DNA of 46,532 bases, from contig CAYRCC010000016.1 in the NCBI GenBank assembly GCA_964422725.1, positions 1 through 46,532 of the forward strand. Direction: 5' to 3'. The stretch is from CAKSNH01 sp964422725 (GTDB lineage: Bacteria > Bacillota > Clostridia > UBA1381). The notes beneath the pieces were generated by a model. It saw only the letters and a program-made list of their open reading frames with translations. It did not search any database and was not told where the DNA came from. Positions 8,699-17,277 of the stretch are shown in pieces (the stretch's first letter is position 1; every line of letters starts with the position of its first letter). The translations under genes were made by a program, and so were the position numbers.

Positions 8699-10654
8699 AT
8701 GAAAGATAACAAAAACAAAAGCAAATTTCCCTTTTTTGCAGTTATACTGTCGTTTTCGTTGTTGGCAACATTTGCGCTCAATTGGCTGGTGTCGTTTCTG
8801 ACAACTCCGATTAAGGTTGAAATTTCGTACAGCGAATTTTGGAATATGGTTGTAAATAATGAAGTTGCCAAGGTTGAGCTGTATTCAAACCAATTTGTTA
8901 TTTACAAAAAAGCGGACAATACCCAAGATACGGATACGACAATAACGACTACGCCGGCACCGCAGATTGACACCAATATATTAGGGATACCTAATATAAA
9001 GTCTACGCAAATACCGGTTTTGAAAAAAACTTATTATACCGGAAGTATTAATGATCCGGAGCTTTTAAAGCTTTTGCGCGAGCATAACGTCGATGTTTCG
9101 GCACCGATTCCGCCGGACGACAGTACAATGGAATTTTTTATGTCTTGGATTTTTCCTATGCTGATTTTGGTGGGAGTGTTTATGCTCATTTCGCGTATAA
9201 CCGCAAAGCATATGGGCGGCAGAGGCGGCTTTATGTCGGTAGGGCAGAGTAACGCGAAAATTTATCTTGAAAATAAGACAGGAGTGACGTTTGCCGATGT
9301 TGCCGGTCAGGAAGAGGCAAAAGAGTCGCTTGATGAAATTGTGGATTTTCTGCACAATCCCGAGAAATATACCGCAATCGGCGCGAAACAGCCGAAAGGC
9401 GCATTGCTTGTAGGTCCGCCGGGAACAGGTAAAACACTGCTTGCGAAAGCTGTGGCAGGGGAGGCAAGCGTGCCGTTTTTCTCGCTGTCAGGTTCAGACT
9501 TTGTGGAAATGTTTGTAGGTGTCGGTGCGTCCAGGGTACGCGATTTATTTAAGCAGGCATCGTCAAAAGCACCATGTATTATATTTATTGATGAAATTGA
9601 TGCTATAGGCAAGAGTCGCGATTCGCAAGGCGGCGGTAATGATGAACGCGAACAAACCCTAAATCAGCTGCTTGCCGAGATGGACGGCTTTGATTCTTCA
9701 AAAGGCGTAGTCATTCTGGCGGCTACAAATCGTCCGGAAATATTGGATAAAGCCTTGTTAAGACCCGGAAGATTTGATAGACGAATTATCGTTGAAAAGC
9801 CTGATTTAAAGGGTAGGGAAGATATACTCAGGGTTCACGCAAAAAATGTAAAGATGAGCAGTGATGTAAGTCTGCACGATATTGCACTGGCAACAAGCGG
9901 GGCAGTGGGGGCGGACCTTGCAAATATGGTGAATGAGGCGGCACTGCGCGCTGTACGACTCGGCCGAAGTGAGGTGATTCAGGAGGACCTTATGGAAGCG
10001 GTTGAGGTTATCATTGCCGGCAAGGAGAAGAAAGACAGAATACTGTCAGAGAAAGAAAAGCGAATTGTTGCATTTCACGAGGTCGGTCACGCACTTGCTA
10101 CCGCACTTCAGAAAAACACCCAGCCGGTACAGAAGATTACCATTGTACCGCGAACTATGGGTTCACTCGGATATACTATGCAAATGCCGGAGGAAGAACG
10201 CTATCTTATGTCCGCCGCGGAACTGACGGATCAGATTACTGTATTTTTGGCTGGACGTGCCGCCGAAGAAATAGTATTTAACACTAAGACAACAGGTGCA
10301 TCTAACGATATTGAACGTGCAACACAGATGGCAAGGAATATGGTTTCGCAGTATGGTATGTCCGAGCGTTTCGGAATGACCGCGCTTGAAAGCGTACAAA
10401 ATAAGTACCTTGACGGACGCAGTGTTGCGATATGTTCGGAAACCACGCTTGCAGAGCTTGACAATGAAGTGATTGCAATAATGAAGGAGTGTTATATCAA
10501 GGCGACCGAGCTGTTGAAGAATAACCTTGAGGCACTCACCGAGATATCGGAATTTCTTATTGAAAAAGAAACCATTACGGGCGATGAATTTATGGATATT
10601 TTGAAAAAATATCATAATGTAGAAAATGTGAACAGTACAGATAATGAACAGTAA
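8699..10654 (+). CDS. ftsH: ATP-dependent zinc metalloprotease FtsH
   Basis: Membrane-anchored AAA+ protease (651 residues) that extracts and degrades damaged membrane and regulatory proteins. In order: membrane segment at about 11-33; an external domain of roughly 110 residues; second membrane segment at about 143-165; AAA module with Walker A GPPGTGKT (near 239-246), Walker B FIDEID (near 296) and arginine fingers in RPGRFDRR; then the protease domain with zinc motif HEVGH at 460-464 and a downstream SNDIERAT aspartate as the probable third ligand. An AAGGAG site precedes the ATG. It lies directly behind the metal-sensing repressor, so its expression may follow metal status. A strong hairpin terminator follows. 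Confidence 0.97.
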   Translation: MKDNKNKSKFPFFAVILSFSLLATFALNWLVSFLTTPIKVEISYSEFWNMVVNNEVAKVELYSNQFVIYKKADNTQDTDTTITTTPAPQIDTNILGIPNIKSTQIPVLKKTYYTGSINDPELLKLLREHNVDVSAPIPPDDSTMEFFMSWIFPMLILVGVFMLISRITAKHMGGRGGFMSVGQSNAKIYLENKTGVTFADVAGQEEAKESLDEIVDFLHNPEKYTAIGAKQPKGALLVGPPGTGKTLLAKAVAGEASVPFFSLSGSDFVEMFVGVGASRVRDLFKQASSKAPCIIFIDEIDAIGKSRDSQGGGNDEREQTLNQLLAEMDGFDSSKGVVILAATNRPEILDKALLRPGRFDRRIIVEKPDLKGREDILRVHAKNVKMSSDVSLHDIALATSGAVGADLANMVNEAALRAVRLGRSEVIQEDLMEAVEVIIAGKEKKDRILSEKEKRIVAFHEVGHALATALQKNTQPVQKITIVPRTMGSLGYTMQMPEEERYLMSAAELTDQITVFLAGRAAEEIVFNTKTTGASNDIERATQMARNMVSQYGMSERFGMTALESVQNKYLDGRSVAICSETTLAELDNEVIAIMKECYIKATELLKNNLEALTEISEFLIEKETITGDEFMDILKKYHNVENVNSTDNEQ

Positions 10655-10658
10655 ACTG

Positions 10659-10682
10659 AAGGGGTTGCCAAGGCAACCCCTT
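10659..10682 (+). terminator. Terminator between convergent ftsH and transaldolase
   Basis: A perfect 11-base stem, AAGGGGTTGCC with its complement, with a 2-base gap. The following sequence is AT-rich but has only a short T run. It can serve both converging genes. Confidence 0.75.
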
Positions 10683-10710
10683 ATTAAATCTATCAAATAA
10701 TTAGTTCTGA

Positions 10711-11358
10711 TTAGTTTTTCGGAACAGTTTCCCAGTCTTTGAGGAATCTTTCAATACCGCTGTCGGTCAACGGGTGTTTAAGCATTTGCTTAATTACGCT
10801 AAACGGAACCGTAGCAATGTCACAGCCGGCTCTTGCCGCATCAATTACGTGGATAGGGTTTCTGATGCTTGCGGCGATTATTTCGGTAGGGATATCGTGA
10901 ATGTTGAAAATATCTGCAATTTCTTCAATCAAATTCATACCTACAGTACCGATGTCGTCAAGTCTGCCGAGGAACGGACTTACATATGTAGCACCGGCAC
11001 GAGCAGCCAAGAGTGCCTGAGCGGCGGAGAAAATCAATGTAACATTCGTTTTAATCCCTTCAGCGGTAAGAATTTTAACAGCCTTAAGACCTTCGGCCGT
11101 CATAGGAATCTTAATTATAATATTTCTGTGGATTTTTGCAAGCTCCATAGCTTCTTTAACCATACCGTCACATTCAAGCGAAATAACCTCAGCACTGATT
11201 GGACCGTCAACAATAGTTGTAATTTCCTTAACTACTTCAACGAAATCTCTGCCTTCCTTGGCAATCAATGACGGGTTAGTCGTTACACCGCAGATAACTC
11301 CCATATCGTTTGCCTCGCGAATATCAGCCACATTAGCGGTATCAATAAATAGTTTCAT
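10711..11358 (-). CDS. tal: Transaldolase / fructose-6-phosphate aldolase family (MipB/TalC)
   Basis: A 215-residue TIM-barrel enzyme of the short transaldolase subfamily, which moves a dihydroxyacetone unit between sugar phosphates in the non-oxidative pentose phosphate pathway. The Schiff-base lysine is K83 in IIIKIPMT. MKLFIDTAN, GVTTNPSL, NVTLIFS and YVSPFLGR are all family signatures. Length is typical of the compact subfamily that includes both true transaldolases and fructose-6-phosphate aldolases; the sequence alone does not separate them, though transaldolase is usual in Firmicutes. A GGAGG site precedes the ATG. It is monocistronic, from its own promoter. Confidence 0.93.
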   Translation of the reverse strand: MKLFIDTANVADIREANDMGVICGVTTNPSLIAKEGRDFVEVVKEITTIVDGPISAEVISLECDGMVKEAMELAKIHRNIIIKIPMTAEGLKAVKILTAEGIKTNVTLIFSAAQALLAARAGATYVSPFLGRLDDIGTVGMNLIEEIADIFNIHDIPTEIIAASIRNPIHVIDAARAGCDIATVPFSVIKQMLKHPLTDSGIERFLKDWETVPKN

Positions 11359-11419
11359 TAATATAAACCTCCGAATTTTATGGAATTTGTATCAGCACTA
11401 ATTGCTTAACACTACATTA

Positions 11420-11448
11420 ATTATATCTTTTTTACACATATTAGTCAA
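11420..11448 (-). promoter_or_regulatory. Sigma-A promoter of the transaldolase gene
   Basis: On the minus strand, -35 TTGACT (11443-11448), a 17-base spacer and -10 TATAAT (11420-11425). Its upstream edge is only 8 bases from the divergent promoter at 11457. Confidence 0.8.
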
Positions 11449-11456
11449 TATTAATA

Positions 11457-11485
11457 TTGAAAAATTTTAAAAAATAATGTATAAT
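11457..11485 (+). promoter_or_regulatory. Sigma-A promoter of the TSCPD gene
   Basis: -35 TTGAAA (11457-11462), 17-base spacer, -10 TATAAT (11480-11485). It is back to back with the transaldolase promoter, so a bound polymerase or regulator could affect both. Confidence 0.7.
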
Positions 11486-11531
11486 AGAATAAATATTAAT
11501 AATAACGGTTAAAACTGTGGGAGGAATTATT

Positions 11532-11786
11532 ATGGCAAGATTTTCATATAAACCTAAGGGAGTTTGCGCGGCTGAAATATCCTTTGACATCAACGACGGT
11601 ATTGTCAGCAATGTTTCATTTGTAAGAGGCTGCTCGGGCAACACCGCCGGCATATGCAGACTGGTTGACGGTATGCCGGTTGATTATGTTATTGCGAAAT
11701 TGAAAGGAACGCAGTGCGGTACAAAAGGCACGTCGTGTCCGGACCAGCTCGCATTGGCACTTGAGGCAAGCAAAAACAATATTTAA
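11532..11786 (+). CDS. Small TSCPD-domain protein (TIGR03905-like)
   Basis: An 84-residue protein with the TSCPD signature at residues 67-71. The TSCPD domain is also found at the C-terminus of some ribonucleotide reductases and in small stand-alone proteins of anaerobes; the function of the stand-alone form is unknown to me. Four cysteines besides the TSCPD one (C12, C34, C42, C62) suggest possible metal or redox chemistry, but this is not established. The ATG at 11532 is chosen because GGGAGG lies 7 bases before it; an upstream GTG at 11517 overlaps that ribosome site and is unlikely. The GerMN gene follows in the same direction. Confidence 0.8.
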   Translation: MARFSYKPKGVCAAEISFDINDGIVSNVSFVRGCSGNTAGICRLVDGMPVDYVIAKLKGTQCGTKGTSCPDQLALALEASKNNI

Positions 11787-11809
11787 GGAATATTTTAGAA
11801 TTTTTCGCA

Positions 11810-11815
11810 TATAAT
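11810..11815 (+). promoter_or_regulatory. Possible -10 element before the GerMN gene
   Basis: A TATAAT at 11810-11815 lies upstream of the GerMN gene. The best -35, GGAATA 17 bases upstream, is poor, so the promoter may need an activator or an alternative sigma factor. Read-through from the TSCPD gene is also possible. Confidence 0.35.
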
Positions 11816-11848
11816 ATATACTGATGTACTATACGAGGAGATGATTAT

Positions 11849-12367
11849 ATGCGAAGGTTTCTTATAATTATGGGAATTTTGGTTTTAACGGTGTCGTCGA
11901 TGAGCTTATACGGAAAAATTAGCAGCTCCGATTCACACGGAGCGATGGCACAGAATAAGTGTGTTGAATTGTATTTTGTCGATTCCGAAATGTTGCGGCT
12001 TATACCGAATAAAGTGTATATCGACAGTAAAAAGTCGGTAGAAAAAACCGCAAAAATGGTAATTGCCGAGCTTATAAAGGGTAAGGATAATAACCCGAAA
12101 ATTCTGCGAACCATTCCAAAAATAAAAAACGGATTGACCGTAAAGGTTAAAAATGATACCGCATATGTCAATTTAAGCAAAAAATTTGTACAAGCACACT
12201 CCGACAATTCCATACACGAAACGCTTACGGTATATTCAATAGTAAATTCGTTGGCATCTGTCGAAGGAATTACAAAAATAAAATTTACGATTGACGGCAA
12301 GTCCGAGGAACATTTCAAAGGCCGCATAGATATGCGTGAAACATTTGTACCGGATTATATGGTTTAA
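11849..12367 (+). CDS. GerMN-domain secreted protein
   Basis: A 172-residue protein with an N-terminal hydrophobic export signal (residues about 3-22) and one GerMN domain (about 37-160). GerMN was defined in the Bacillus germination and sporulation protein GerM and also occurs in cell-surface lipoproteins. The domain is visible in the pattern VELYFVDSEMLRLIP, the helix with MVIAELIKG, and AYVNLSKKF...SIHETLTVYSIVNSL. There is no lipobox cysteine, so it is either secreted or held by an uncleaved signal anchor. A GAGGAG site precedes the ATG. A role in spore coat or cortex assembly or germination is an inference from the family. Confidence 0.8.
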   Translation: MRRFLIIMGILVLTVSSMSLYGKISSSDSHGAMAQNKCVELYFVDSEMLRLIPNKVYIDSKKSVEKTAKMVIAELIKGKDNNPKILRTIPKIKNGLTVKVKNDTAYVNLSKKFVQAHSDNSIHETLTVYSIVNSLASVEGITKIKFTIDGKSEEHFKGRIDMRETFVPDYMV

Positions 12368-12379
12368 ACGGCAAAAAAT

Positions 12380-12417
12380 TTCCCTGCTAAAACCGATAAA
12401 TGTGTTTTAGCAGGGAA
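12380..12417 (+). terminator. Terminator after the GerMN gene
   Basis: A perfect 14-base stem (arms 12380-12393 TTCCCTGCTAAAAC and 12404-12417) with a 10-base loop, followed by a T/A-rich tail. It faces the convergent ytxC-like gene and can act on both strands. Confidence 0.8.
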
Positions 12418-12430
12418 TATATTTATATTT

Positions 12431-12468
12431 ATCTAAGTTATATAAATCACCCTTTATCTAACTTAGAT
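12431..12468 (-). other. Inverted repeat spanning the ytxC stop codon
   Basis: A perfect 10-base inverted repeat (ATCTAAGTTA at 12431-12440, TAACTTAGAT at 12459-12468) covers the stop codon of the ytxC-like gene. It may help end the long minus-strand transcript together with the neighbouring hairpin. No clean T run is present. Confidence 0.4.
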
Positions 12469-13224
12469 GTGCATTTTACAGCACTTAACCGCTGATTCGA
12501 GTTTTTGTGCATAAATTGAGCTTTCAATACTGCCGCACAACGTAAGTTTGTTAGCGAATACTTTTTTTAAAGTTTCTATTAGTTTGCGGTTTGAAATACT
12601 TTCATAATTAAATATATACACATTTGCAGGCGCTAAAGTTATCAGTGTGCTGAGCAGTAAATCGTCGTAATCAATTTTGCCGTAACGCATTTCACGCCGC
12701 AAGTCGTTCATATATTCGTTGGCAATTTCCTTAAATTCATCGTCAAGCAATATATATTTGCCGTTGCAGCTGATTACATACACGGTTGACGTTACGGGAT
12801 TTTGAATATCCACAAAGAATTTCAAAAGCTCCGTAAATTCTTCATACTCATACCGTATAAGTAATTGTTCTACCGCATCATCAACAGCACTTTCAATTTT
12901 TTGGATATAATCCTTCATTCTGAATGTAACAAATCCGGTTAATACCAGTTTGTCACACTCGGCTATATAATCAACCAACCGTTTACACAGAACTTCCTTA
13001 TCCATAATCGCGCCGTACTCCGAAACGGAGTTTGCTATTTCCGACATTTCATCTTTAGTAAGATATTTGTATTTACGGTTTATTACACCTGATATTATAA
13101 TATTTGTATATTTATCTATCATATAATCAGCCAGTACATCACAGAAGCCGTATATATCATCACAGCTGTCAAAAATTACATCATATAATATTTTATCAAG
13201 TCCGACCGAAACCGTTTTCGACAC
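12463..13224 (-). CDS. ytxC: YtxC-like putative sporulation protein
   Basis: A 253-residue protein resembling the YtxC family, which is annotated as sporulation-related but has no defined biochemistry. The recognisable core is TGFVTFRMKDYIQKIESAVD followed by YEEFTELLKFFVDIQNP at residues about 96-143. It is predicted soluble, with no signal or membrane segments. In Bacillus subtilis ytxC is close to thrS, and here too it is in the thrS-headed cluster, which supports the call. The start is a GTG placed two bases after the stop of the preceding gene, with AAGGTGG inside that gene's 3' end, so the two are probably translationally coupled. Confidence 0.7.
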   Translation of the reverse strand: MSKTVSVGLDKILYDVIFDSCDDIYGFCDVLADYMIDKYTNIIISGVINRKYKYLTKDEMSEIANSVSEYGAIMDKEVLCKRLVDYIAECDKLVLTGFVTFRMKDYIQKIESAVDDAVEQLLIRYEYEEFTELLKFFVDIQNPVTSTVYVISCNGKYILLDDEFKEIANEYMNDLRREMRYGKIDYDDLLLSTLITLAPANVYIFNYESISNRKLIETLKKVFANKLTLCGSIESSIYAQKLESAVKCCKMHI

Positions 13225-13226
13225 AT

Positions 13227-13994
13227 TTACACCACCTTCAATTCACAAATCGGAAGTATTGAACCTATATCCGTCAATTCACAATCCGCAAGCGACACAG
13301 GCTGTACGTTATACTTTGCGCAGAACTCAATAATTGCATTGCAGTCGGGGTGCTGATATAAATTTCCGGCAAACGCAAGTTTATCCGACGAGATAAGTCC
13401 GGATGCGCCGCCTATAAAACCGTACGGAAAATCTGTCAGTCTGATATTGCCTTGTGATATAAGCAAAACATCAAAACCGTAATTATCAAGCACCTTTGCG
13501 ACAGACATATCGGAAGTTATAACCGCATTTGTATTTACAATACACATATTACATTTTGTGTATCCCTGTTTAACATTAACCGTTTCAACTCCGATTTGCT
13601 CATAGTATTGACGAATATTGCGGTCAGTATACTTTAAATTGTGAAAAGCGTAATTTCCAATTCTCGCTATATTATATGCAATATCATCGGGATAGTTACT
13701 CGAAAGCGTGCGTACACCTTGTATAATTCGCGCTTCTGTAAATATTTTGCTGTAATAATCAAATGCTTCAGGTGTACAGGCAAAACACTTGTCACCTAAA
13801 TAATGGATTTGCAAATCGGAATGTCCCGTCACGGCGTTGTAAAGGCTATTAACTTTACACGTAAATACCGTTTCGATTTCATATCGGTGCAGTGTTTCAA
13901 CAATTCGATGTGGTGTTCTGTAATCAATAATTACTTTCCTTACCTTATTTAGCGGTAAATTCGGATTCGTCATATACGATACAACCTCTTGCAT
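13227..13994 (-). CDS. Pentein (GME)-fold-like protein, DUF6873 type
   Basis: A 255-residue soluble protein I recognise only as resembling the DUF6873 family, assigned to the guanidino-group-modifying (pentein) fold. Internally repeated short units such as VKQGYTKCNMCIVN...AVITSD and YGFIGGASGL...DKLAFAGNL fit that fold. I cannot place a confident Cys/His/Asp triad, so catalysis is unproven. The first ATG (13994) has GAGAGGT only 4 bases upstream; the ATG at 13973 has AGAGG 11 bases upstream, so the start is uncertain by seven codons. It is coupled to ytxC by a 2-base gap and preceded by a hairpin, so it may be partly separated from the upstream genes. Confidence 0.6.
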   Translation of the reverse strand: MQEVVSYMTNPNLPLNKVRKVIIDYRTPHRIVETLHRYEIETVFTCKVNSLYNAVTGHSDLQIHYLGDKCFACTPEAFDYYSKIFTEARIIQGVRTLSSNYPDDIAYNIARIGNYAFHNLKYTDRNIRQYYEQIGVETVNVKQGYTKCNMCIVNTNAVITSDMSVAKVLDNYGFDVLLISQGNIRLTDFPYGFIGGASGLISSDKLAFAGNLYQHPDCNAIIEFCAKYNVQPVSLADCELTDIGSILPICELKVV

Positions 13995-14019
13995 AGGTAC
14001 CTCTCAATCAATTTAAATC

Positions 14020-14058
14020 AAAACAGGTTACCATAATATTGTTACGGTAACCTGTTTT
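14020..14058 (-). terminator. Hairpin between the M20 amidohydrolase and the DUF6873-type gene
   Basis: A perfect 13-base stem (AAAACAGGTTACC at 14020-14032 and its complement at 14046-14058) directly follows the M20 gene. On the minus strand it ends in TTTT, so it can act as a partial terminator that lowers expression of the two downstream genes. Confidence 0.7.
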
Positions 14059-14063
14059 GTGTA

Positions 14064-15236
14064 TTATGCCTGTATAAGATAATCTGCCGCAATCTGCGCC
14101 ATTAAAGCAGCGCCAATCGGCAATGCAGATTCATCAGCGGTAAATTTCGGACTATGTATAGGGTAGTTAATACCCTTTGCCTTGTTCCCTACCCCAAGTT
14201 TAAAGTAAGCACCCGGAACTCTTTCAATAAAATACGCAAAGTCCTCACCCGCCATAGAGGCACTCTCAAGCTCAACTACATTCTTTACAATATCCAGTTT
14301 CTCCGCCGCCCCTGTTACTATTTTATTCATAGCTTTACTGTTAATTGTAGGCGGATACAGCGGTTTAAATTCAAACTCGCATTTAGCACCCATACTTGCG
14401 GCAGTATCAACCGCTATTTTTTCAAGCAGGTACATAAGCTTTTCTCTGGTTTGCTTGTCGAGTGAGCGTGCTGTTCCGGTAAGGTGCGCGCTGTCCGGAA
14501 TTACATTCGTACAACTGCCGGCGTTAAACGAGCAAACCGATACGACTGCCGGAGTCATCGGGTCAAAATGTCTGCTCACTATTGTTTGATATGCATTTAC
14601 AATCATACTCGCCGTAACAATAGGGTCAACACAGGTGTGCGGATACGCACCGTGTCCCCCTACTCCATGAACCGTAAGTTCAAAGTCGTCCGGCGATGCC
14701 ATAATAGCACCGTCGCGGATTTGTATATTTCCGACTTCCTCCATCGGTTCAACGTGCAGCGCAAATGCCGCATCTACGTGCGGATTTTCCATAACGCCGT
14801 CGTTTATCATCGGCAGTGCACCGCCGACACCCTCTTCGGCAGGCTGAAATACGAGTTTTACATTTCCGCACAGCTCGGATTTAATGTCATTAAGCAGTTT
14901 TGCCGCACCCAATAGGCAAGTCGTGTGTATATCGTGACCGCATGCGTGCATATGTCCGTCAATTTCTGATTTATAATCCACCGCTGCCTCTTCTGTGATA
15001 GGCAAACCGTCAATATCGGCTCTCAAAAGAACCGTTTTACCTTGTTTTCCGCCTTTTATGAGTCCTACAACGCCTGTCTTGGCAACCACCTCAAATGGTA
15101 TGCCGTACTCGGTTAATTTGTTTTGTATGAACTTTGATGTCTGCACTTCCTCAAATGCCGTTTCGGGTATTCTATGCAGTTTCCGACGCACTTCAATTAA
15201 CTCGTCAGACATTGCTAACGCTTTTTCCTGTAACAT
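14064..15236 (-). CDS. M20D-family amidohydrolase
   Basis: A 390-residue zinc (or manganese) aminoacylase of the group that includes hippurate hydrolase, N-acyl-L-amino-acid amidohydrolase and N-acetyldiaminopimelate deacetylase. Metal and catalytic motifs are clear: RADIDGLP near residue 72-79, HACGHDIHTT with C99 and H101, and FQPAEEG with E134 and E135. The dimerisation lid follows from about 185 to 295. The exact substrate cannot be told from sequence; nothing in the cluster points to lysine biosynthesis. The ATG follows AGAGGTGG. It lies 38 bases after ligA in the thrS cluster. Confidence 0.88.
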   Translation of the reverse strand: MLQEKALAMSDELIEVRRKLHRIPETAFEEVQTSKFIQNKLTEYGIPFEVVAKTGVVGLIKGGKQGKTVLLRADIDGLPITEEAAVDYKSEIDGHMHACGHDIHTTCLLGAAKLLNDIKSELCGNVKLVFQPAEEGVGGALPMINDGVMENPHVDAAFALHVEPMEEVGNIQIRDGAIMASPDDFELTVHGVGGHGAYPHTCVDPIVTASMIVNAYQTIVSRHFDPMTPAVVSVCSFNAGSCTNVIPDSAHLTGTARSLDKQTREKLMYLLEKIAVDTAASMGAKCEFEFKPLYPPTINSKAMNKIVTGAAEKLDIVKNVVELESASMAGEDFAYFIERVPGAYFKLGVGNKAKGINYPIHSPKFTADESALPIGAALMAQIAADYLIQA

Positions 15237-15274
15237 AATTCCACCTCTTGTTTACATAACATTATTATGGTAAC

Positions 15275-17263
15275 CTATTTAATCATATTGCTAAATTCTT
15301 CCTCGCTTATAACCGATACGCCAAGTTTGTTTGCCTTGTCCAGCTTACTTCCGGCTTCCTCGCCGGCAAGTACATATGTTGTCTTTTTTGAAACGCTTGA
15401 CGATGTTTTTCCGCCGAACGACTCAATTATCTCTGTTGCCTGTGCGCGCGTAAACCGCGACAGAGTACCTGTAAGCACGAATGTCATTGACTCGAATCTG
15501 TTGTCGGAATTTTTGGCAGACTGCTCATCTGCAAGACTTACGCCGGCATTTCTCAATTTCTCTATAAATTCGACGTTGTGAGGTTCTGCAAAGAAGTTGA
15601 CTATACTGTTCGCCATAACCTCGCCTATTTCGTTTATCTCGGTAAGCTCATCGACATTTGCTTTCATCAATGCATCTATAGATAAATATTCCTTTGCCAG
15701 CAATTTTGAGGCTTTTTCGCCGATATGCTGTATTCCTAAACCGCATATCACCCTGTAAAGCGGATTTTTCTTTGAATTTTCGAGTGAATTTATAAAGTTC
15801 TCGGTTGATTTTGCACCCATTTTATCGAGTTTTTCAATTTCCTCGGCTTTAAGATAATACAAATCGGCGGCAGTTTCAATCATTCTATTTTCAAACAGCT
15901 GTTCGATTATAGCTTCACCCAAACCGTCAATATTCATTGCCGGCTTTGACACAAAATGTATCATATGTCTTATTCGCTGTGCGGGACAGTTCATACTGCT
16001 GCACCGATACACCGCTTCGCCGTCCTCACGAATCGTTTCCGCGCCGCACTCCGGACAATGTGTCGGCATAACGAACCGCTGTTCTTCTCCTGTACGCTTA
16101 TCTTTCACCACTTCCACAATTTCCGGAATAATATCACCGGCCTTTTGGATAATTACGGTGTCGCCGATACGAACATCTTTCAGCACAATATTATCAAAAT
16201 TATGCAATGTTGCTCTTGCAACGGTACTTCCGGCTATTCTTACCGGTTCAAGAATTGCGAGCGGCGTAAGCGCGCCTGTTCTGCCGACTTGTATAGCTAT
16301 ATCCAAAACCTTTGTTTCTTTGCGCTCCGCCGGAAACTTGTACGCAACCGCCCATTTAGGAAATTTACTTGTAGTGCCGAGTTTTTCTCGCATTGAGAAA
16401 TCGTTTACTTTTATAACAGCACCGTCAATATCAAATCCCAGTCCGCCTCTTTCTTCGCCTATTTCCAAAACGCGCTCGTACGCTTTTTCTATGGTCGGAT
16501 ACACAGTGTCGTTCAAAATTACTTTAAACCCTTCTTCACGCAGAAATCTAAGCCCCTCGATATGCGACGAAAATTCTTTTCCGACTATATTCTGTATATT
16601 AAACACAAAAATATCCAATTTGCGTTCAGCGGCTATTTGGGGGTCAAGCTGGCGCAGTGAACCGGCGGCGGCATTTCTCGGATTGGCAAATAGCGGCTCG
16701 TCATTAAGCTCCCTGAGCTCATTAATTTTTTCAAAATCACTCTTGGATATATACACCTCACCTCTAACCTCCAAAACAGGCAATGCTGTTTTAAGCTTTA
16801 GCGGTATAGAATGTATGGTTTTTAGGTTTTGCGTTACATCTTCGCCCACCAAACCGTCACCGCGAGTCGAACCGCGGACAAATACACCGTTTTCGTATTC
16901 AAGTGATACTGAAAGTCCGTCAATTTTATGTTCAACAACATACTCGGCTTTTTCGCCGAGGGCTGAGCTGACACGTTTATCAAAATCAAAAACCTCATTT
17001 TTGTCAAAGGTATCCTGTAGGCTCTGCATCGGAACGTTATGCGTAACCGAATTGAATTTATCGAGCGGTGCACCGCCGACGCGCTGTGTGGGTGAATCGG
17101 CGGTTTTGTATTCCGGATACTGCTGTTCGAGGTTTTCCAACTCACGCAAGAGTGCATCATATTCAAAATCCTGTATTTCAGGACTGTCCTCGACATAATA
17201 TTTGTAGTTATGATAGTTAAGTTTTTGTACCAGTTCTTCAATTTGTGATTTAGGATTTAACAT
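15275..17263 (-). CDS. ligA: NAD-dependent DNA ligase LigA
   Basis: Seals nicks in replication and repair, using NAD as AMP donor. The protein has 662 residues, full length for the family. In order: NMN-binding Ia domain; adenylation domain with the nucleophilic lysine K113 in EHKIDG; OB fold; four-cysteine zinc finger (CPECG...CSSMNCPAQ, about residues 405-430); helix-hairpin-helix repeats (about 440-580); and a C-terminal BRCT domain (from about 590, FVLTGTLSRFTR). An AGGAGA site precedes the ATG. yunB ends 14 bases upstream, so ligA is co-transcribed from the thrS side, an ordinary mix of housekeeping and sporulation genes. Confidence 0.97.
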   Translation of the reverse strand: MLNPKSQIEELVQKLNYHNYKYYVEDSPEIQDFEYDALLRELENLEQQYPEYKTADSPTQRVGGAPLDKFNSVTHNVPMQSLQDTFDKNEVFDFDKRVSSALGEKAEYVVEHKIDGLSVSLEYENGVFVRGSTRGDGLVGEDVTQNLKTIHSIPLKLKTALPVLEVRGEVYISKSDFEKINELRELNDEPLFANPRNAAAGSLRQLDPQIAAERKLDIFVFNIQNIVGKEFSSHIEGLRFLREEGFKVILNDTVYPTIEKAYERVLEIGEERGGLGFDIDGAVIKVNDFSMREKLGTTSKFPKWAVAYKFPAERKETKVLDIAIQVGRTGALTPLAILEPVRIAGSTVARATLHNFDNIVLKDVRIGDTVIIQKAGDIIPEIVEVVKDKRTGEEQRFVMPTHCPECGAETIREDGEAVYRCSSMNCPAQRIRHMIHFVSKPAMNIDGLGEAIIEQLFENRMIETAADLYYLKAEEIEKLDKMGAKSTENFINSLENSKKNPLYRVICGLGIQHIGEKASKLLAKEYLSIDALMKANVDELTEINEIGEVMANSIVNFFAEPHNVEFIEKLRNAGVSLADEQSAKNSDNRFESMTFVLTGTLSRFTRAQATEIIESFGGKTSSSVSKKTTYVLAGEEAGSKLDKANKLGVSVISEEEFSNMIK

Positions 17264-17277
17264 AAATAATCTCCTGT

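Noticed and set aside
16158..17198. Long plus-strand frame (346 codons) opposite ligA
   Set aside because: It is serine-rich and without known motifs, the typical mirror of the ligA codons.
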